A DNA stretch of 64,000 bases. Source: Plectrocnemia conspersa (lineage: Eukaryota; Arthropoda; Insecta; Trichoptera; Polycentropodidae). Positions 35,840-47,279 of the stretch are shown here, one piece after another. The notes under the pieces are model-generated. The model made no database searches and was not told the DNA's origin. It saw nothing but the letters and a program-made list of their open reading frames with translations. Positions within the stretch are counted from its first letter, which is position 1. The number at the start of each line of letters is the position of its first letter. The stretch spans positions 1 through 64,000 of the forward strand of contig VTFK01000288.1 of the NCBI GenBank assembly GCA_009617715.1, written 5' to 3'. Made by a program: the position numbers and the translations under genes.

Positions 35840-36420
35840 TTTTACCTACAATGGTTACATGGGTAATTTTTTTTTTTTATAATAGTATTAATATAAATTA
35901 TTTAGTTTGCCTTTATAGTATTTATTTATAAACATTTACATAGTATCATGTTATTTGTTGAAAAATAAAATTATAATATATATGTAGATATTAAATATAT
36001 ATTAAAAACATAAGAAACACAGTTTACGGAGCATATTATCTGAGAGCGCAGACCCTCGGCGATGCAATCGAAGCTCGAAATATCTGGATTTAATTAAAAT
36101 ATATATTTTTACTCTATTTTGTTAATTAAAATACTTTTTTTTAAATTCAAGTCAGATAATCTGCTTTTTTGTAGTATTGTATTTTTCACGTTTTCTTTAC
36201 CATAATATTTTAATTACATTATATGATTGATAAAATAAAAAAAAAGTATCAAAATAGCTACTAGAAAAATAATCTATTTTTATTTGTTAATTTGACAATA
36301 TAAATTGCTTAGGTATGACCGACCATAAATCGTATTAAATATTTTTTATAGTGAATGTTGTATGTGTAATAGATATTATTTCGCAGCCATAAAAAGTATA
36401 CAACTTAACGCATATGTTGA
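35840..36420. other. AT-rich non-coding DNA, no feature seen
   Basis: Low-complexity A/T DNA with a small GC-richer patch at 36025-36080. Confidence 0.5.
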
Positions 36421-36425
36421 ATTTT

Positions 36426-36493
36426 ATCTAGTGAGATAGATCAGTAGTATATTCGGTGACTAATATCCGAAAGGTTCGAATCCTATATGAGAT
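36426..36493 (+). repeat. tRNA-like sequence, tRNA pseudogene or SINE head
   Basis: ATCTAGT (36426-36432) and ATGAGAT (36487-36493) pair in six of seven positions like an acceptor stem. GATAGATCAGTAGTATATTC resembles a D arm with an A box. TTCGG and CCGAA pair perfectly as an anticodon stem, though the loop has ten rather than seven bases. AGGTTCGAATCCTAT carries a consensus B box. The oversized anticodon loop and imperfect T stem argue against a working tRNA. The 20521 relic shares the GACTA and GGTTC.AAT words, so both may derive from tRNA-type SINEs. Confidence 0.45.
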
Positions 36494-36499
36494 TGAAAT

Positions 36500-38345
36500 T
36501 TGTGATTATTATATAATTTTAATTTCAATTGACTATCACAATTTAGGTTTTTCTAATTTTTCTTAATTTTACAAATAAATATCATATCATATAAATGAAA
36601 CATCTACTTAAGCTAATTGACAGATTTTTAAATTTAATTCTGCCAAAAACATTACTAATATATATATATATTACTTATTATTTTTTTAATGCAATTTTAA
36701 AATATTTTAAAAAATATTTATAAAATTATCTGTATTTTGTAATAAAATAAGTGCAAAATTACTTATAAATCCAAACCACGTAATGAAAAGTTTGTGATAA
36801 CTTATTGCATAATTTTTTTTCTGTGAATGATGTAGTTGCTGCAATCATTTGTACGAGCCACCAATATTAAATATCATATTACATCAAGATCTCTCCAAGT
36901 CTATAAAAGGGATGGTAATAAAAAATTGTCACCCCTATAATATCTGACAAATTGTCTTATACCTAGCACTTTATTGCCAATCAGTGTTTCAATTTTACAG
37001 CACGACCCTCGTGGAAAACGAGTGATGAAGTCAGGCCATGAAATAAATATTGAGTAATTCGAGTCGTGGCGCCACATGGAGTTATGGGGATTAACGGCGG
37101 AATTATGAAACCACCATACTAAGGCTGTCAATACAAATATACATATATCTACGAAGGCATTTAAATATGTCGGTCGAGCCTCATGTGGAGAAAATTATAT
37201 ACGAACATGATAATGTGAAGCTGTGTTCGCGTAGTAGCGTATATATTATTAATGTACGACATTTGTATTGAAATTACTGTTACTAATATAAACTCTGAAA
37301 CGCCCGTAGAGAAATGACCAGGTTATCAACACGACAATGGTTCCATATTTCTTAATTTTATTGCGCAATTGATTCCATGCTCATTGTGATTGTAAATACA
37401 AATGTGCTTATATATTTAGTTGTATAGAATGAATACATGTGTAGCCTTTGAAAATTATTATTATGGCTTATAATAGCATCAAAAATACAAATTTAATAAA
37501 AATAAAATATGGGGATACATCAATTATTATACTCCATATATTTTTATTTTAATATTTATAGCTTAAAAACAGTAGCAGTTGGTTGTTACGATTTTAATTT
37601 TAGATTGATGTTGATTGAAATAATACCTATTGCCAAAATACGAACATACCATTACTCAACCTCATAGTGTTAAGAAAAAATATTTTAATTAAAAATACAG
37701 TACTAAAGAGTAAGGATGTTTATATAATTATCAAAATTAAGTACGAATACAATATATAATAGTATACATTTTATGGTGATGTAGTTATAAAAAAGTCCAT
37801 TTGAAGTAGAAAATAAGGGGCATTGTTTTTATTAAATAGTTTATAAAATGGGAAAGTGAAATGAGTATATAAAAATACCCTATATATATGTACATTAAGA
37901 TAACATTGTGTATGTAAACACTTCAAAGCAATATTATTATAGAAGTCTGATTTATATGAGCTTATTCGCCTTGAAATAACCTTTGAGTATTCTTCAGATA
38001 GTTGTTATCTGCGTGTTATCACGGATTTGGCCTTTTATTATGGGTCTTTCAATAATGCTTTATTGACTCTATGTCATGACTAACCGTACGTTATTGATTT
38101 TTAAATATTGACTAAAAAGTTTGATGTACACAAAGGTTAGACAAAACAAAGGTCGCTTATCTCATCGCAAATCCACACATATATACGTTATTGAACAATT
38201 ATAAACATATAGGATAATCATTAAGTATTCAAACCGTTTAGGTATTACCATTTTTTCTAGCGTACGAATTCGATACCATGGAAATGTATATTACATCGCA
38301 CACGGCATGAATTCCAATAAATCTAAATACTGAATGCTGACCAAA
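36500..38345. other. AT-rich DNA with a GC-richer island at 36990-37100
   Basis: The island carries GTGTTTCAATTTTACAG|CACGACCC, a fair 3' splice site followed by 18 open codons (HDPRGKRVMKSGHEINIE) and a stop. The minus strand has a 76-codon frame through the same DNA (36901-37131). Neither is recognisable. The rest is A/T-rich and empty. Confidence 0.35.
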
Positions 38346-38372
38346 TGAGTTTTACTGGCAAAATAGTTCATT

Positions 38373-38630
38373 ATGTTACCGTTAACTGACAAACATTCGC
38401 AAGGTCACCGTCTCATGGATGGTCTTCTTGGTCTGTTTTTTTTCGTACAACAAGCTAGCGGTGAAAAGGAAAAAAAACTCGATAACAACAATTACATTCG
38501 GAGGCAAGTGGAAGTGTATAGAGAAGCAGATGAAGAAAGGTGCCATGATAAAAGTGAGCCATTCGACGCGGTAGCTCGATTTGTATATATATATATGTAT
38601 ATGTACATACATAAGTTAATAATAATATAA
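38373..38630 (+). CDS. Small open frame with hydrophobic N-terminus, doubtful
   Basis: An 85-codon frame from 38373 contains an internal ATG followed by DGLLGLFFFVQQASG, which resembles a signal sequence. A strongly charged stretch follows (EKEKKLDNNNYIRRQVEVYR), then a tail encoded by a (TA)-rich microsatellite. The microsatellite end and an antisense frame of similar length (38382-38612) argue against a real gene. It is recorded because the charged segment lies in GC-richer DNA. Confidence 0.12.
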   Translation: MLPLTDKHSQGHRLMDGLLGLFFFVQQASGEKEKKLDNNNYIRRQVEVYREADEERCHDKSEPFDAVARFVYIYMYMYIHKLIII

Positions 38631-38992
38631 ATGTGAGGAAATAGTTATGTGACGTGCGGAAAAAATGGCGACTCGCTTAATGGATTATTATCTATGCATT
38701 ACGTATTGTGCAAAAAATATGAGAGTTGTAAATAAATTGCTTTCTTTTGCTTCTACTGTATGTTGCGAATTTAATTTATAATAGTTTAAAACGAATTTCA
38801 ATGAAAAATAGGTATACTTATGAATGAAAAAAATCATAACTTCATGGAGTATAGGTCAGTTAGTCTACCTAACCCACTTATAAGTTTTTTTCATTTACAG
38901 TTCTTTCTATTTCGAGTCTATTATAATTATTATTTTTTTGATATGTGCTGTGTAGGTATCTAAAAAGTTATTTAAAGTAGGAATAAAGAATA

Positions 38993-39600
38993 TTTTTTTT
39001 TTTTTTTTATTAGAAATCTGAGCATCATGACTTTTTAACAGGGTTTTTTCAATGCGCCATAATGGCCATTATACAAACAATAAATATAAATTAAACATTT
39101 TTTTAGTTCTCTCCAATAATAAGAGTCATATTTTAAACGCTTAACTAGCGTATCGCACATAACGCGAATCGGCAATAAATTATTGAAGTGATACGCGCTC
39201 CGCACAACGAAGCCGAGCATCTTCGACACCTTATTGCAAACATTGGCTATGTGCATAGAATATCTTCATTCCTGAGTCATCGACGAAAATATTTCTGCTT
39301 GAGACGCATTCGCCTAAATCGTAAAAAAATTCCATCGGGCAAGGGAATCTTGAAAATGTGACAACGTGACACTTGATCAACCACCTCCACAGTAACTCTT
39401 TTTGAGTCTTTTAGTAAAGATAGTGATTCAAAATTTGTGCAAATTCTCTGAACACTTTCAGTTGGTAGCATATAATAAATATTCCAAAAAACAAACTCTG
39501 TCGAATGCTTTTTGAAAGTCGGCGTATACTCCATAGACTTGGATTGAAGTTACTAGATTCGAAGGATTTTGTCATCGCCATCGAAAAGCACAAAGGGTTA
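38993..39600 (-). mobile_element. LINE remnant (jockey/CR1-like) with reverse-transcriptase pieces and poly(A) tail
   Basis: Read on the minus strand, segments of a non-LTR reverse transcriptase occur in correct order but in different frames. VYADFQKAFDRVCFLEYLL lies near 39530, KCHVVTFSR near 39370, and YDLGECV followed by VDDSGMKI near 39320-39270. Then comes ANVCNKVSKMLGFVVRSAY, ending CDTLVKRLKYDSYYW, near 39250-39120. The FADD box region is missing, so an internal deletion has occurred. A T16 run at 38993-39008 marks the 3' poly(A) tail. Between tail and coding relics sits the AACAGGGTTTTTTCAATGCG core shared with three other loci, which identifies it as this LINE family's 3' end. Confidence 0.8.
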
Positions 39601-39604
39601 GTGA

Positions 39605-39935
39605 CCGTGTAACGACGCAGACGAAACCCGCGTTCTTGGTGAACTAACGCTTGCCGACAGTGATTGTGTATATATGTATATGTGAAGAATTATATCAAAC
39701 AAATTGTCTCGTTTATTAATTTCTGATTTTTTTACTATAAATTAACATCATGAGATTAATTTCAAAATTAAAAAAAATAGTAACCCATTAATTGATTATA
39801 TTTTTGCAAAAGCCCGACTATGTTGGCAATGCAAACTATTTATGAAGTTGCTCTCAAAAATAATATTTAAATAATGTGTAAGATCTTTTTTCTGAAATAA
39901 TTACCAAAAATAAAACTGATGACAATTTCATTAAT
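39605..39935. other. Short spacer between LINE and hAT relics
   Basis: GC-richer at 39605-39665 (ACGACGCAGACGAAACCCGCG), possibly more decayed LINE sequence, then A/T-rich. Nothing recognisable. Confidence 0.4.
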
Positions 39936-39944
39936 ATGACGTTG

Positions 39945-40225
39945 ACAATAGAAGAAGAATTAAACAAACCACCAACAAACCATGAGAATTATTATCCGGT
40001 AAAGTATAATGAATGTTGTCGTAGAAATGGATACAAAATTTGGCAACTTAAAATCTAAATATTTATTTAAATTTTTGCTTAAATTTAAGCCAACATCAAC
40101 GGAAAGTGCGCGAGTATTCTCAACAGCAGAAATATTTACTACAAAAATTAGAAGTGGACCATCTGATTTGACCCTAAATTTATTAAGCTTTCTATAAACT
40201 TATTTTGCTTAGCAAAAATAAAATA
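39945..40225 (+). pseudogene. hAT transposase C-terminal fragment, second type
   Basis: The 62-codon frame at 40009-40197 contains KPTSTESARVFSTAEIFTTK followed by IRSGPSDLTLNLLSFL. This corresponds to the hAT dimerisation motif KPTS.E..R.FS.A....TKIRS.LSD..LN.L.FL. The reading would continue as TYFA after a stop. Wording differs clearly from the hAT relic at 23.2 kb, so two hAT lineages are present. Just upstream (39945-40005) another frame reads IEEELNKPPTNHENYYP, perhaps frameshifted transposase. Catalytic parts are absent. Confidence 0.72.
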
Positions 40226-40234
40226 TGTATTTAT

Positions 40235-41145
40235 ATTGCTATAATATAATTTTAAAATTGCCGTTTTGTATATTAAATTATAATTGCATTTTATATAAAT
40301 AAATATTACAAAAATATGCTCTTTTATATTTATTTATGTTTTTTTAAACACATATGGTTATACAAATATTTATCAAAAATATTTTTTCGTTATAATTTTA
40401 TTATAATTTTATAAGCAAGCAAAAGTCTCGATTCTCGGAAAATGCCAAGACTTTTTGTTTCGCTTCTTTAAAATGACTTATTATAATATCATTTATTTTA
40501 CCGATTAAATTGTATATAGACACATTTACTGCTATTGTCAAAATTAATTATGTAAATATTTTGAACATAATAATATTAAATACAAGCACGTAACATTATT
40601 TTTTTCTCATACTAAGATAATTGCGAAAACTACAATTTTATTGATTTTATTATACTATTATTTCTGACTTATTTGTATAAGAAACAAGGAGTAAAAAATA
40701 TTTAATAATATTAAAAATAAAATTTCTCACTATCAACTAATTAATAATATTAATATTAGAAACTATGTAAATAAATAATGACATTTTTAATTGTTTTTCT
40801 AATGAATAATAAATTTTACTATTATTTTTATTATTTAATTTATAACCTTAACATTAATAAGTAGGAAGTCATATAAATTAAAAATAAGCATTTAAAATAC
40901 AATTAAATTGATAACTCATATTAATTTAATATTAAACATAAGTACGACAAAAAATATATTGATTAATATATTTTAAAAAACGATACCTTAAATAAAAATA
41001 CAAACAAGTAGCCATCACTCAAATCGCACATAATAAAGACATTGAATACATAAAAATAATTTAATTTGCTCAATATTCCTATCACGTATTTGATCAACTA
41101 TGATCATCTCAAATTACTGATAAGATCATTTTAATGGAATAAAAA
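40235..41145. other. AT-rich non-coding DNA, no feature seen
   Basis: Strongly A/T-rich with no exon or element termini recognised. Confidence 0.55.
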
Positions 41146-41149
41146 AATA

Positions 41150-41370
41150 AATTGCTACTACTTCTTCCCTATGAAAAAGCGTGATTTTAAAAGCCATGAT
41201 TATGACCTATGGCTGTGTCACTGAAAAGCGTGATTTTATATTTATAAAAATCAAGCCTTGGATTTTTTCCATCGGCTCACGGTCAAAAAGCCCAAAACTC
41301 ATGACATCTTCTTCAATTAAAAAGTGCATACGGTCACGACTTTATGCATCGCCAAAAATATAGTATTATT
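41150..41370. other. GC-richer patch with a short direct repeat
   Basis: GAAAAAGCGTGATTTTA (about 41173) recurs as GAAAAGCGTGATTTTA about 50 bp later. A 60-codon plus frame (41181-41363) crosses the patch without a domain. Possibly an unclassified repeat or regulatory element. Confidence 0.3.
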
Positions 41371-41374
41371 AAAT

Positions 41375-43135
41375 ATAGCTATGTATGTTTGTTGATTGAC
41401 AAATTAATAGATACTTCAGGACTTGAGAGGTGGATGAAAAAATGAATTCAATTTTAACTGCGCAAAATATTTAATTAAACAATTTTAACTGCGATTTGTA
41501 TGATCTCACTGACATCCTTGAATGCTTTCCACAAAAACTAACGACTTCGTACGCATTCGCATTAGTCATTATTATTACTCGAATAATATCAATTAATTCA
41601 ACTAATGATTGTATCGGTTAAGGGGTCAAGTATTTGGGCGTTCTATAACCAGTATCAAAACCCCACCGACAAGGTTAACTCTGATGCTTTGGTGTCACTT
41701 AACTTTGAAAGATCGTGCTTTATAGTTTTTTTTTATAATATTCTTTTATTATATTGCACATATACACAAATCAATCATTCAATATAACGAATTAACAACA
41801 GATCCATCATCGTATTCGCGCGCGCATGACTTGAATTCGAAGCCTTTTTGTGTTGTTAACAAATATTTTGGCATGTGTTGGATGCGAAGCAGGAAATGTT
41901 TGCAGCGTGTTCCTGTGTGATGCGAGAATATTAATTAATGCGTCTACTACTAGTATTTGATGAGATATGTAATAGAAGATGCGTAAAAACTGATATATCC
42001 AACAAATTTTAATTAATAGAGTCGACGCTAGATGAGACTTACGCTAACGCGTATACGAGTCTATATATGAACTTAATTCGTATTGCGAGAGATAAAAACA
42101 GCAGCCAGTACATATACTTACAATCTACTTTGATTTTTTGTTAATCAACAAAAAGGGAGCTAGATAAATTTAGGTCATTTAAATCAACAAATCGGAAGCT
42201 ATTAGATAATGACTATACGTAACGGTGACCTCTTTTTCGCTATCCATTAATGTTTTTCCAAATGAACAGTATAAATAATTTAACTGTAAACAATACACAC
42301 ATACGTGTTTAGCAATTACTCATGGTTTACATCGAATCGTGATATTTTTTATTACAGAATATCAATATATGGTATAAGAATATATTTTTAATTCTTCTTA
42401 TTTCGTCTAAAGAATTTCGGTGCATCATCGTCGCCATTGAAATCGTCTATTGCACATTAACGAAGCTAATTAATAATTCACTCTTCTTATATTTCCTATT
42501 GCACATTACAAATTTTTGAACTTTTAAACTCGACTAAAGAAGATGGTGAGGGGTCAAATCGTGTCTTTAAGAGCATCATAATCTTTTCGACCAAGACACA
42601 CTTTACTGGTAACTTCACAAGGATCAATTACCGATCGGTTAAATATTTATGTCTGCGATTGATCGATGATAATTCTATTGATCGTTTGACCGATATTAAC
42701 CAGAGAATAATAAAGTGATAATTACAATGTTTAATTTATTTATGCATTCATTCAATTTCAGTCTTACAAATCGATTGTTTTGTAATGCATCTTATGATAT
42801 ATAAAAAAATCATTCACTCAAACATGTACAATGATATCAAATTGCTTGTATATTTATGCAAGTCAAGGGTTTTTATTCTGGTCATATTTTACAGGAACCC
42901 GAGATTGCAGTTAGTTGTATGTAAAGATTACTATCTAAAAGTAAGTCAGATAATGGTAGGTGACGATGATCTAAAAATAACTAAACGTGCATGTTGAAGA
43001 GTGCATCTCATTTGTCAATAATATAATGGGTTATATTTTTTTAAGGAGTCTTGTTTCATGATGAGCAATATTTATTAATAAAATAATATTTGTGAATGGT
43101 ACAAGTTTTTAGATTTTTCAATTCTTATTGTTTAC
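41375..43135. other. Mixed DNA with moderate GC-richer patches, no gene seen
   Basis: Patches at 41800-42080 and 42390-42700 are less A/T-rich (CGCGCGCATGAC; GATCGATCGTTTGACCGATATT-like words) but show no splice-framed open frame. The remainder is A/T-rich. Confidence 0.4.
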
Positions 43136-43139
43136 TTTA

Positions 43140-43640
43140 TATGTACACATGTATAAAATTTCTCTTTGAATTATTTCGCAAGTACCGCAACAAGAATCCT
43201 GCTCCTAAAAGAACGAACCGTCCGAGCGACAATTTGACAGCCGCAACAAAACAAAAGCAAAGTGATCCACATTGACAAACAATGGAAGCGAAAGTCAAAC
43301 CAGAGACAATATAATTTATTTGGTTTTTCCTCCCTTCTTAATTTCACTTTCATCGTTCGAAACCACTCCGGCTCTGTTTGAATGGAATAAAAATGAACGG
43401 CGGCTCTTTTTCAGACAAAAATAAAACCCGACCCTTTTTTCGACTCCAATTGACTGAATGAAAATATGCGGGCGTATCTCGTTTGTAATCTTTCAACCCT
43501 TTTCAATTCTTGACTAAATCGAACTGACGCCGGCAGGATGATATGTACATTGTATACATACACCAGAATACAGATTGTTTTCTGTATTATATCGAACAAA
43601 GTTTAGGCGTCCCTGAGTCAATTAAAAAATAAAATTGGAT
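43140..43640. other. GC-richer island upstream of the 43.7-kb exon candidate
   Basis: Balanced composition with CGAACCGTCCGAGCGACAATTTGACAGCC and GAACTGACGCCGGCAGG. Two minus frames of about 60 codons cross it and have no domain. It probably belongs to the same functional unit as the adjoining block. Confidence 0.28.
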
Positions 43641-43699
43641 TTTTTGCGTTATGTATGTTTATTTATGTTAAATTAATCGCTCGACAAATTTCTTTCCAG

Positions 43700-43858
43700 C
43701 GATCAAAGTCTGGATTTATTAATCTCAATACTCTGGAGAGACGGGTGGAAAAAAGGAGCAGAACGGTGGACAATGGACGAGAGCATTTCGCATATGCAAT
43801 GGCGGCCATATTTCAACCAGGACAACGTGTCCTGGCGAACAACTTTTTGTGGGTGTGA
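43700..43858 (+). CDS. Candidate terminal exon after a strong 3' splice site, unrecognised
   Basis: ACAAATTTCTTTCCAG| at 43699 is a strong acceptor. The 52-codon frame after it reads RSKSGFINLNTLERRVEKRS, then AYAMAAIFQPGQRVL, ending at TGA 43858. Composition is balanced and the charge pattern looks protein-like, but no family is recognised. The opposite strand is also open for 71 codons. The block lies in a wider GC-richer island (43140-43930). GGCGGCCATATTT within it resembles the GCCAT core bound by Pho/YY1 proteins, so a regulatory reading is also possible. Confidence 0.25.
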   Translation, partial: RSKSGFINLNTLERRVEKRSRTVDNGREHFAYAMAAIFQPGQRVLANNFLWV

Positions 43859-43934
43859 AGAGATGGATTTCGGCCGAAGATGCAGCATGTTCAGTGTCCA
43901 TACCAACGCAAAATACATAGAACGTGTATGGAAA

Positions 43935-45100
43935 GAGAGAAGGAAATAATTTTATATTATGTCAAAGATATTACACATACTAATCATTTTATTATCAATT
44001 ATTAAAAAAAATATAGCTTAATCTATCATATTTTTTTTAAAACATTGATATTATCTTGGCTTTTATATGACATATTTTGCTTCATCATGACACATATTGC
44101 AAATATGATTTATGATTATTAATTATTTTTGTTTAATGCAAACTTTTGTGCTAATCAGTATTGTTATATTATTGTATTCATTACAGTTGAAATTAACATA
44201 TATTAGGAATTATTATATTATTATTAGATAACTTACTTGTGTCTGTGATTATTAAAAATATGTTATAATAATAAAGTAAATATGATCATATGATAATATG
44301 ATCATCAGTTTTTTTAATTATGATAATATTATTGAAAAAGATACTGGATGATAAAAAATGATGAAAATTCCTAAAGTTGAAAATTATGAAAATTCCTCGA
44401 GTTAAAAATTCGCAACATCTAAAAACTAGGATTTTTATTAGCAAATTGTTGGTAAAAGAGCATTTATGTGAATAGTATATATTTTGATTATAAAAACCGT
44501 AGCTAAAAAAATATAACGTTTATGACAATAAATGTATCATTGTTATGATTATGTTATTGAACACATCTTTGGTCGCTTTCTAAATCTTTTAAAATACATA
44601 TAGTATGCAAATACATATTGTTTAGAAATTCATGTCAAGTTAAATTTTGGTTAACTTAATGATTCGTTAGTACAGTGACCGCAAATTTTTGTGACACATA
44701 AATCTAATGTCTCGCGTTCGTCTGGACGTTGCCGAATTTTTAATTCGACATAACAGAAAACCTAACTTTTTCAACCTTCAAACGACGGAATTTATATTTT
44801 ATGTATGTATATAGAATTAAAATTGGTTATTTTTATAATAATTATTTGTTGGTTAATACTATTGCTAGATAAAATTAAATGATGTTTATTATACTATTAA
44901 ATATTATTTAGTTTTATTTGAAAAAAATCACTTTGTAATAAAAAAAGAATTTTATAAGTATGTTAAGAAATCATATATTGATCAAATTGTATTATTGCAA
45001 TTAAAATTGTCAATATTTTCAAAAAAATTATGTTTCGATTAAAATATGTAATACCGATTTTAAATAAAACAAAAACAATAGACAATATTTTACAGAAGAT
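43935..45100. other. AT-rich DNA with a small palindromic hairpin
   Basis: ATGATCATAT and ATATGATCAT (44282-44291, 44296-44305) form a perfect 10-bp inverted repeat around GATA. A GC-richer patch lies at 44690-44790. Nothing else is seen. Confidence 0.5.
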
Positions 45101-45102
45101 AT

Positions 45103-45512
45103 TTAACCCTTTGAGTAGTGAGTTAATTCATGTTATTATTCCATAACCATTTCTGACGTTATTTATTTATTATTATTTTCCATTCCATTTATAGTAAGTT
45201 ATATAATAGAAAAAAATAAGTGATTCTCAGCGTTATATTGCTTTGATTTATTTTACTACTTTTCTAATTTATTGAACATACTTTTTATATATTTTTCGGC
45301 CTTTTTGAATTTTTTTAATATAAATTTAGATCCTCTAAATTATTTTTATGTTAGTTTATTTCGTGCTCTTTAATATTTTTGTATGATTTTATATAGAAAT
45401 TATTTACATTAAATCAAATTAAAAAAATAATTATGTAAATGTTTATTTACTATTTCTTCAGTTATAACAGTGAAAGATCGACCGCCGTACAGATACGGCG
45501 ATACCGCTCAAA
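45103..45512. mobile_element. Second copy of the TTAA MITE, right end lost
   Basis: The left terminus TTAACCCTTTGAGTAGTGAG is identical to that at 8213 over the first 24 or so bases. The right subterminal region ATCGACCGCCGTAC-AGATACGGCGATACCGCTCAAA matches the 8.6-kb copy, with the central palindrome changed from ACATGT to ACAGAT. After CTCAAA (45507-45512) the expected GGGTTAA is replaced by CTAGATT, so the right inverted repeat is truncated or mutated. The interior is recognisably related but diverged and lacks a transposase. Confidence 0.82.
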
Positions 45513-45514
45513 CT

Positions 45515-45895
45515 AGATTCGCTAACACCAGGCTCTTTATTAAAATAACATGAACACGAAAATGAGAAACCGAAGCAGTTTTTAATCAAGAATATGGCTT
45601 AATATTTAAATATTTTGTGACTGTGGCAAAAGCAGTGAATGATGCTATTGTATGCCATATACTAATTTATGAAGAAACGAAAAGCACTACAAAGCAAACG
45701 ATATTTACAATCAAGTGTAAAATAAATATTAAAAAAAAGGTTTATAGTTAAGAACTTACTGTATATAGTTTTGATTGTGTTTCTCCAACTTTAATTTTGT
45801 ACTTATCAAATGTATAATTAATTGTTAATTAACAAGTAAAATTTTAATACAATTAAATATCAATATTTAAATAAAATTACTGCACTCATAATGTA
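45515..45895. other. AT-rich DNA, no feature seen
   Basis: A short plus frame near 45600-45740 (AKAVNDAIVCHILIYEETK) has no family match that I recognise. Confidence 0.4.
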
Positions 45896-45899
45896 TTTC

Positions 45900-46385
45900 A
45901 TGTATTCGCTGTATGTTGTCATAGTGTTAAATTAGTTTTGGGACAATCGTTTTGGTGTACATGATTTTCGGCATACGATAGCCAAGCACGTAGTCCACGG
46001 TAGCATTTATTAAATATTCCGTCTGCGATTTCTCGGCTTACCCTAACAGTTGTTCTGTTCACTGAGATTTTTCGTCAGGAAATGATATTATCTTCTGGAA
46101 TTTGGGTCAAAAGAAATGCAAGGTTGACATGTGCTATCGTGCGACGTCAAGTCGCCTGGAAAGAGTGTGAGAATTTTTTCATGTCACACTACTTTACTTT
46201 TTCAACTTAAAGAAGTCTCCTTTTCTTCTTCAATAATACATACAAGTATGTGTGGATATTCATCTCACGTGAGCTTGGTTCTAGGCGAGGATTTATGCCA
46301 TTTTAGTATTATATTTTCCGTTTGGTCTGACAACATGTCATCAAGTGCAATTTTACTACCGGCACGCTAGGCATAGTACTAATGT
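45900..46385 (-). pseudogene. Possible decayed ORF, unclassified
   Basis: In an island of balanced composition, the minus strand gives protein-like segments in two frames separated by stops. ALDDMLSDQTENIILKWHKS lies near 46345, and VNRTTVRVSREIADGIFNKC followed by YRGLRAWLSYAEN lies near 46060-45960. This pattern fits an old broken gene or transposon, but no family is recognised. The plus strand also has a 79-codon frame (46131-46370), so the call is weak. Confidence 0.2.
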
Positions 46386-46389
46386 AATG

Positions 46390-47190
46390 AAGCGCTTAAT
46401 GATAAATGTGCATTAAACCTCAACTCTAAACAGTGAATGTCAGGATTTTAAATTATGTAGGCACATATATAAAAGTATAAATATTTCTAAAAATAATCTA
46501 AATATTACCATAATTTATACTATATTAATACTAGTATAATATCACATAGTTTAATAATAATAATTAAAAGTACACCTCTGTAGCTATAAAGTTTTATTAT
46601 AAAGCTTCAGCTCTACTTATGTTCGTTATATAATGTAAATATAAATTACCCATTAGGTAACACTCGTAAAACTTTAATATTCTAATAGCCAAGTGTTCCA
46701 TTCAGGAAAATATACATTAAAAAGTAATGATTGGTGTAACTAGAGATTAGTTTCAACATAATATATACATATCTAGATATATTTTCAATATATAATTAAC
46801 TAACGGTTTGCAACCAGCTTTGGCTGAGATTATCATTTCATACAGAGAGCCATTTTGTATATAATATATTTATATACTGAAAGAGTAGAAGATTTAATAT
46901 GCTTTACTACTACTTCTTTTAAAAAAAAAAATTCAAAAAAATACGACGACACTACATATATACAAGATGAAATAAATAAATAAGATATTTTAAAGCAGGA
47001 GAGGTTGGGTTGGGATTTTTATGGGGTCCTAATGTGTAACTGAGTAAATCTTAAAATAGCTAGCATTCTACACAATACATATTAATATATTTAAGCATCC
47101 TCGTTTTTGTTATACATCTACTGACTTTGCACAATCGTTTTCATTTTAAATGTTAAGAAAAGTAGCACGTTAAATGTTTTTACAATTGAA
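46390..47190. other. AT-rich non-coding DNA, no feature seen
   Basis: A/T-dominated with a run of A at about 46919-46931. No motif recognised. Confidence 0.5.
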
Positions 47191-47204
47191 TTGATCATTG
47201 AAAT

Positions 47205-47275
47205 ATTGTTATTTTTTTATTGTAAATCTTTATTGCAACATGACAGGCGTTAGCCCAATGCATTACAATGTAATG
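47205..47275 (-). mobile_element. LINE-like 3'-end fragment, copy 3, with AATAAA signal
   Basis: On the minus strand the order is CATTGTAATGCATTGGGCTAACGCCTGTCATGTT, then AATAAA (plus-strand TTTATT at 47229-47234), then a short A-rich tail (plus 47212-47219). The core matches the sites at 24060, 34169 and 39037. The poly(A) signal just before the tail supports a retrotransposon 3' end. No coding sequence remains upstream. Confidence 0.5.
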
Positions 47276-47279
47276 AACA

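Noticed and set aside
38382..38612. 76-codon minus frame
   Set aside because: Begins in a TA-type microsatellite and is the antisense of a slightly better plus frame; no domain.
43703..43918. 71-codon minus frame
   Set aside because: Antisense of the acceptor-framed plus-strand candidate; no splice or start support of its own.
46131..46370. 79-codon plus frame
   Set aside because: The opposite strand gives more protein-like segments; serine-rich wording without domain or splice sites.
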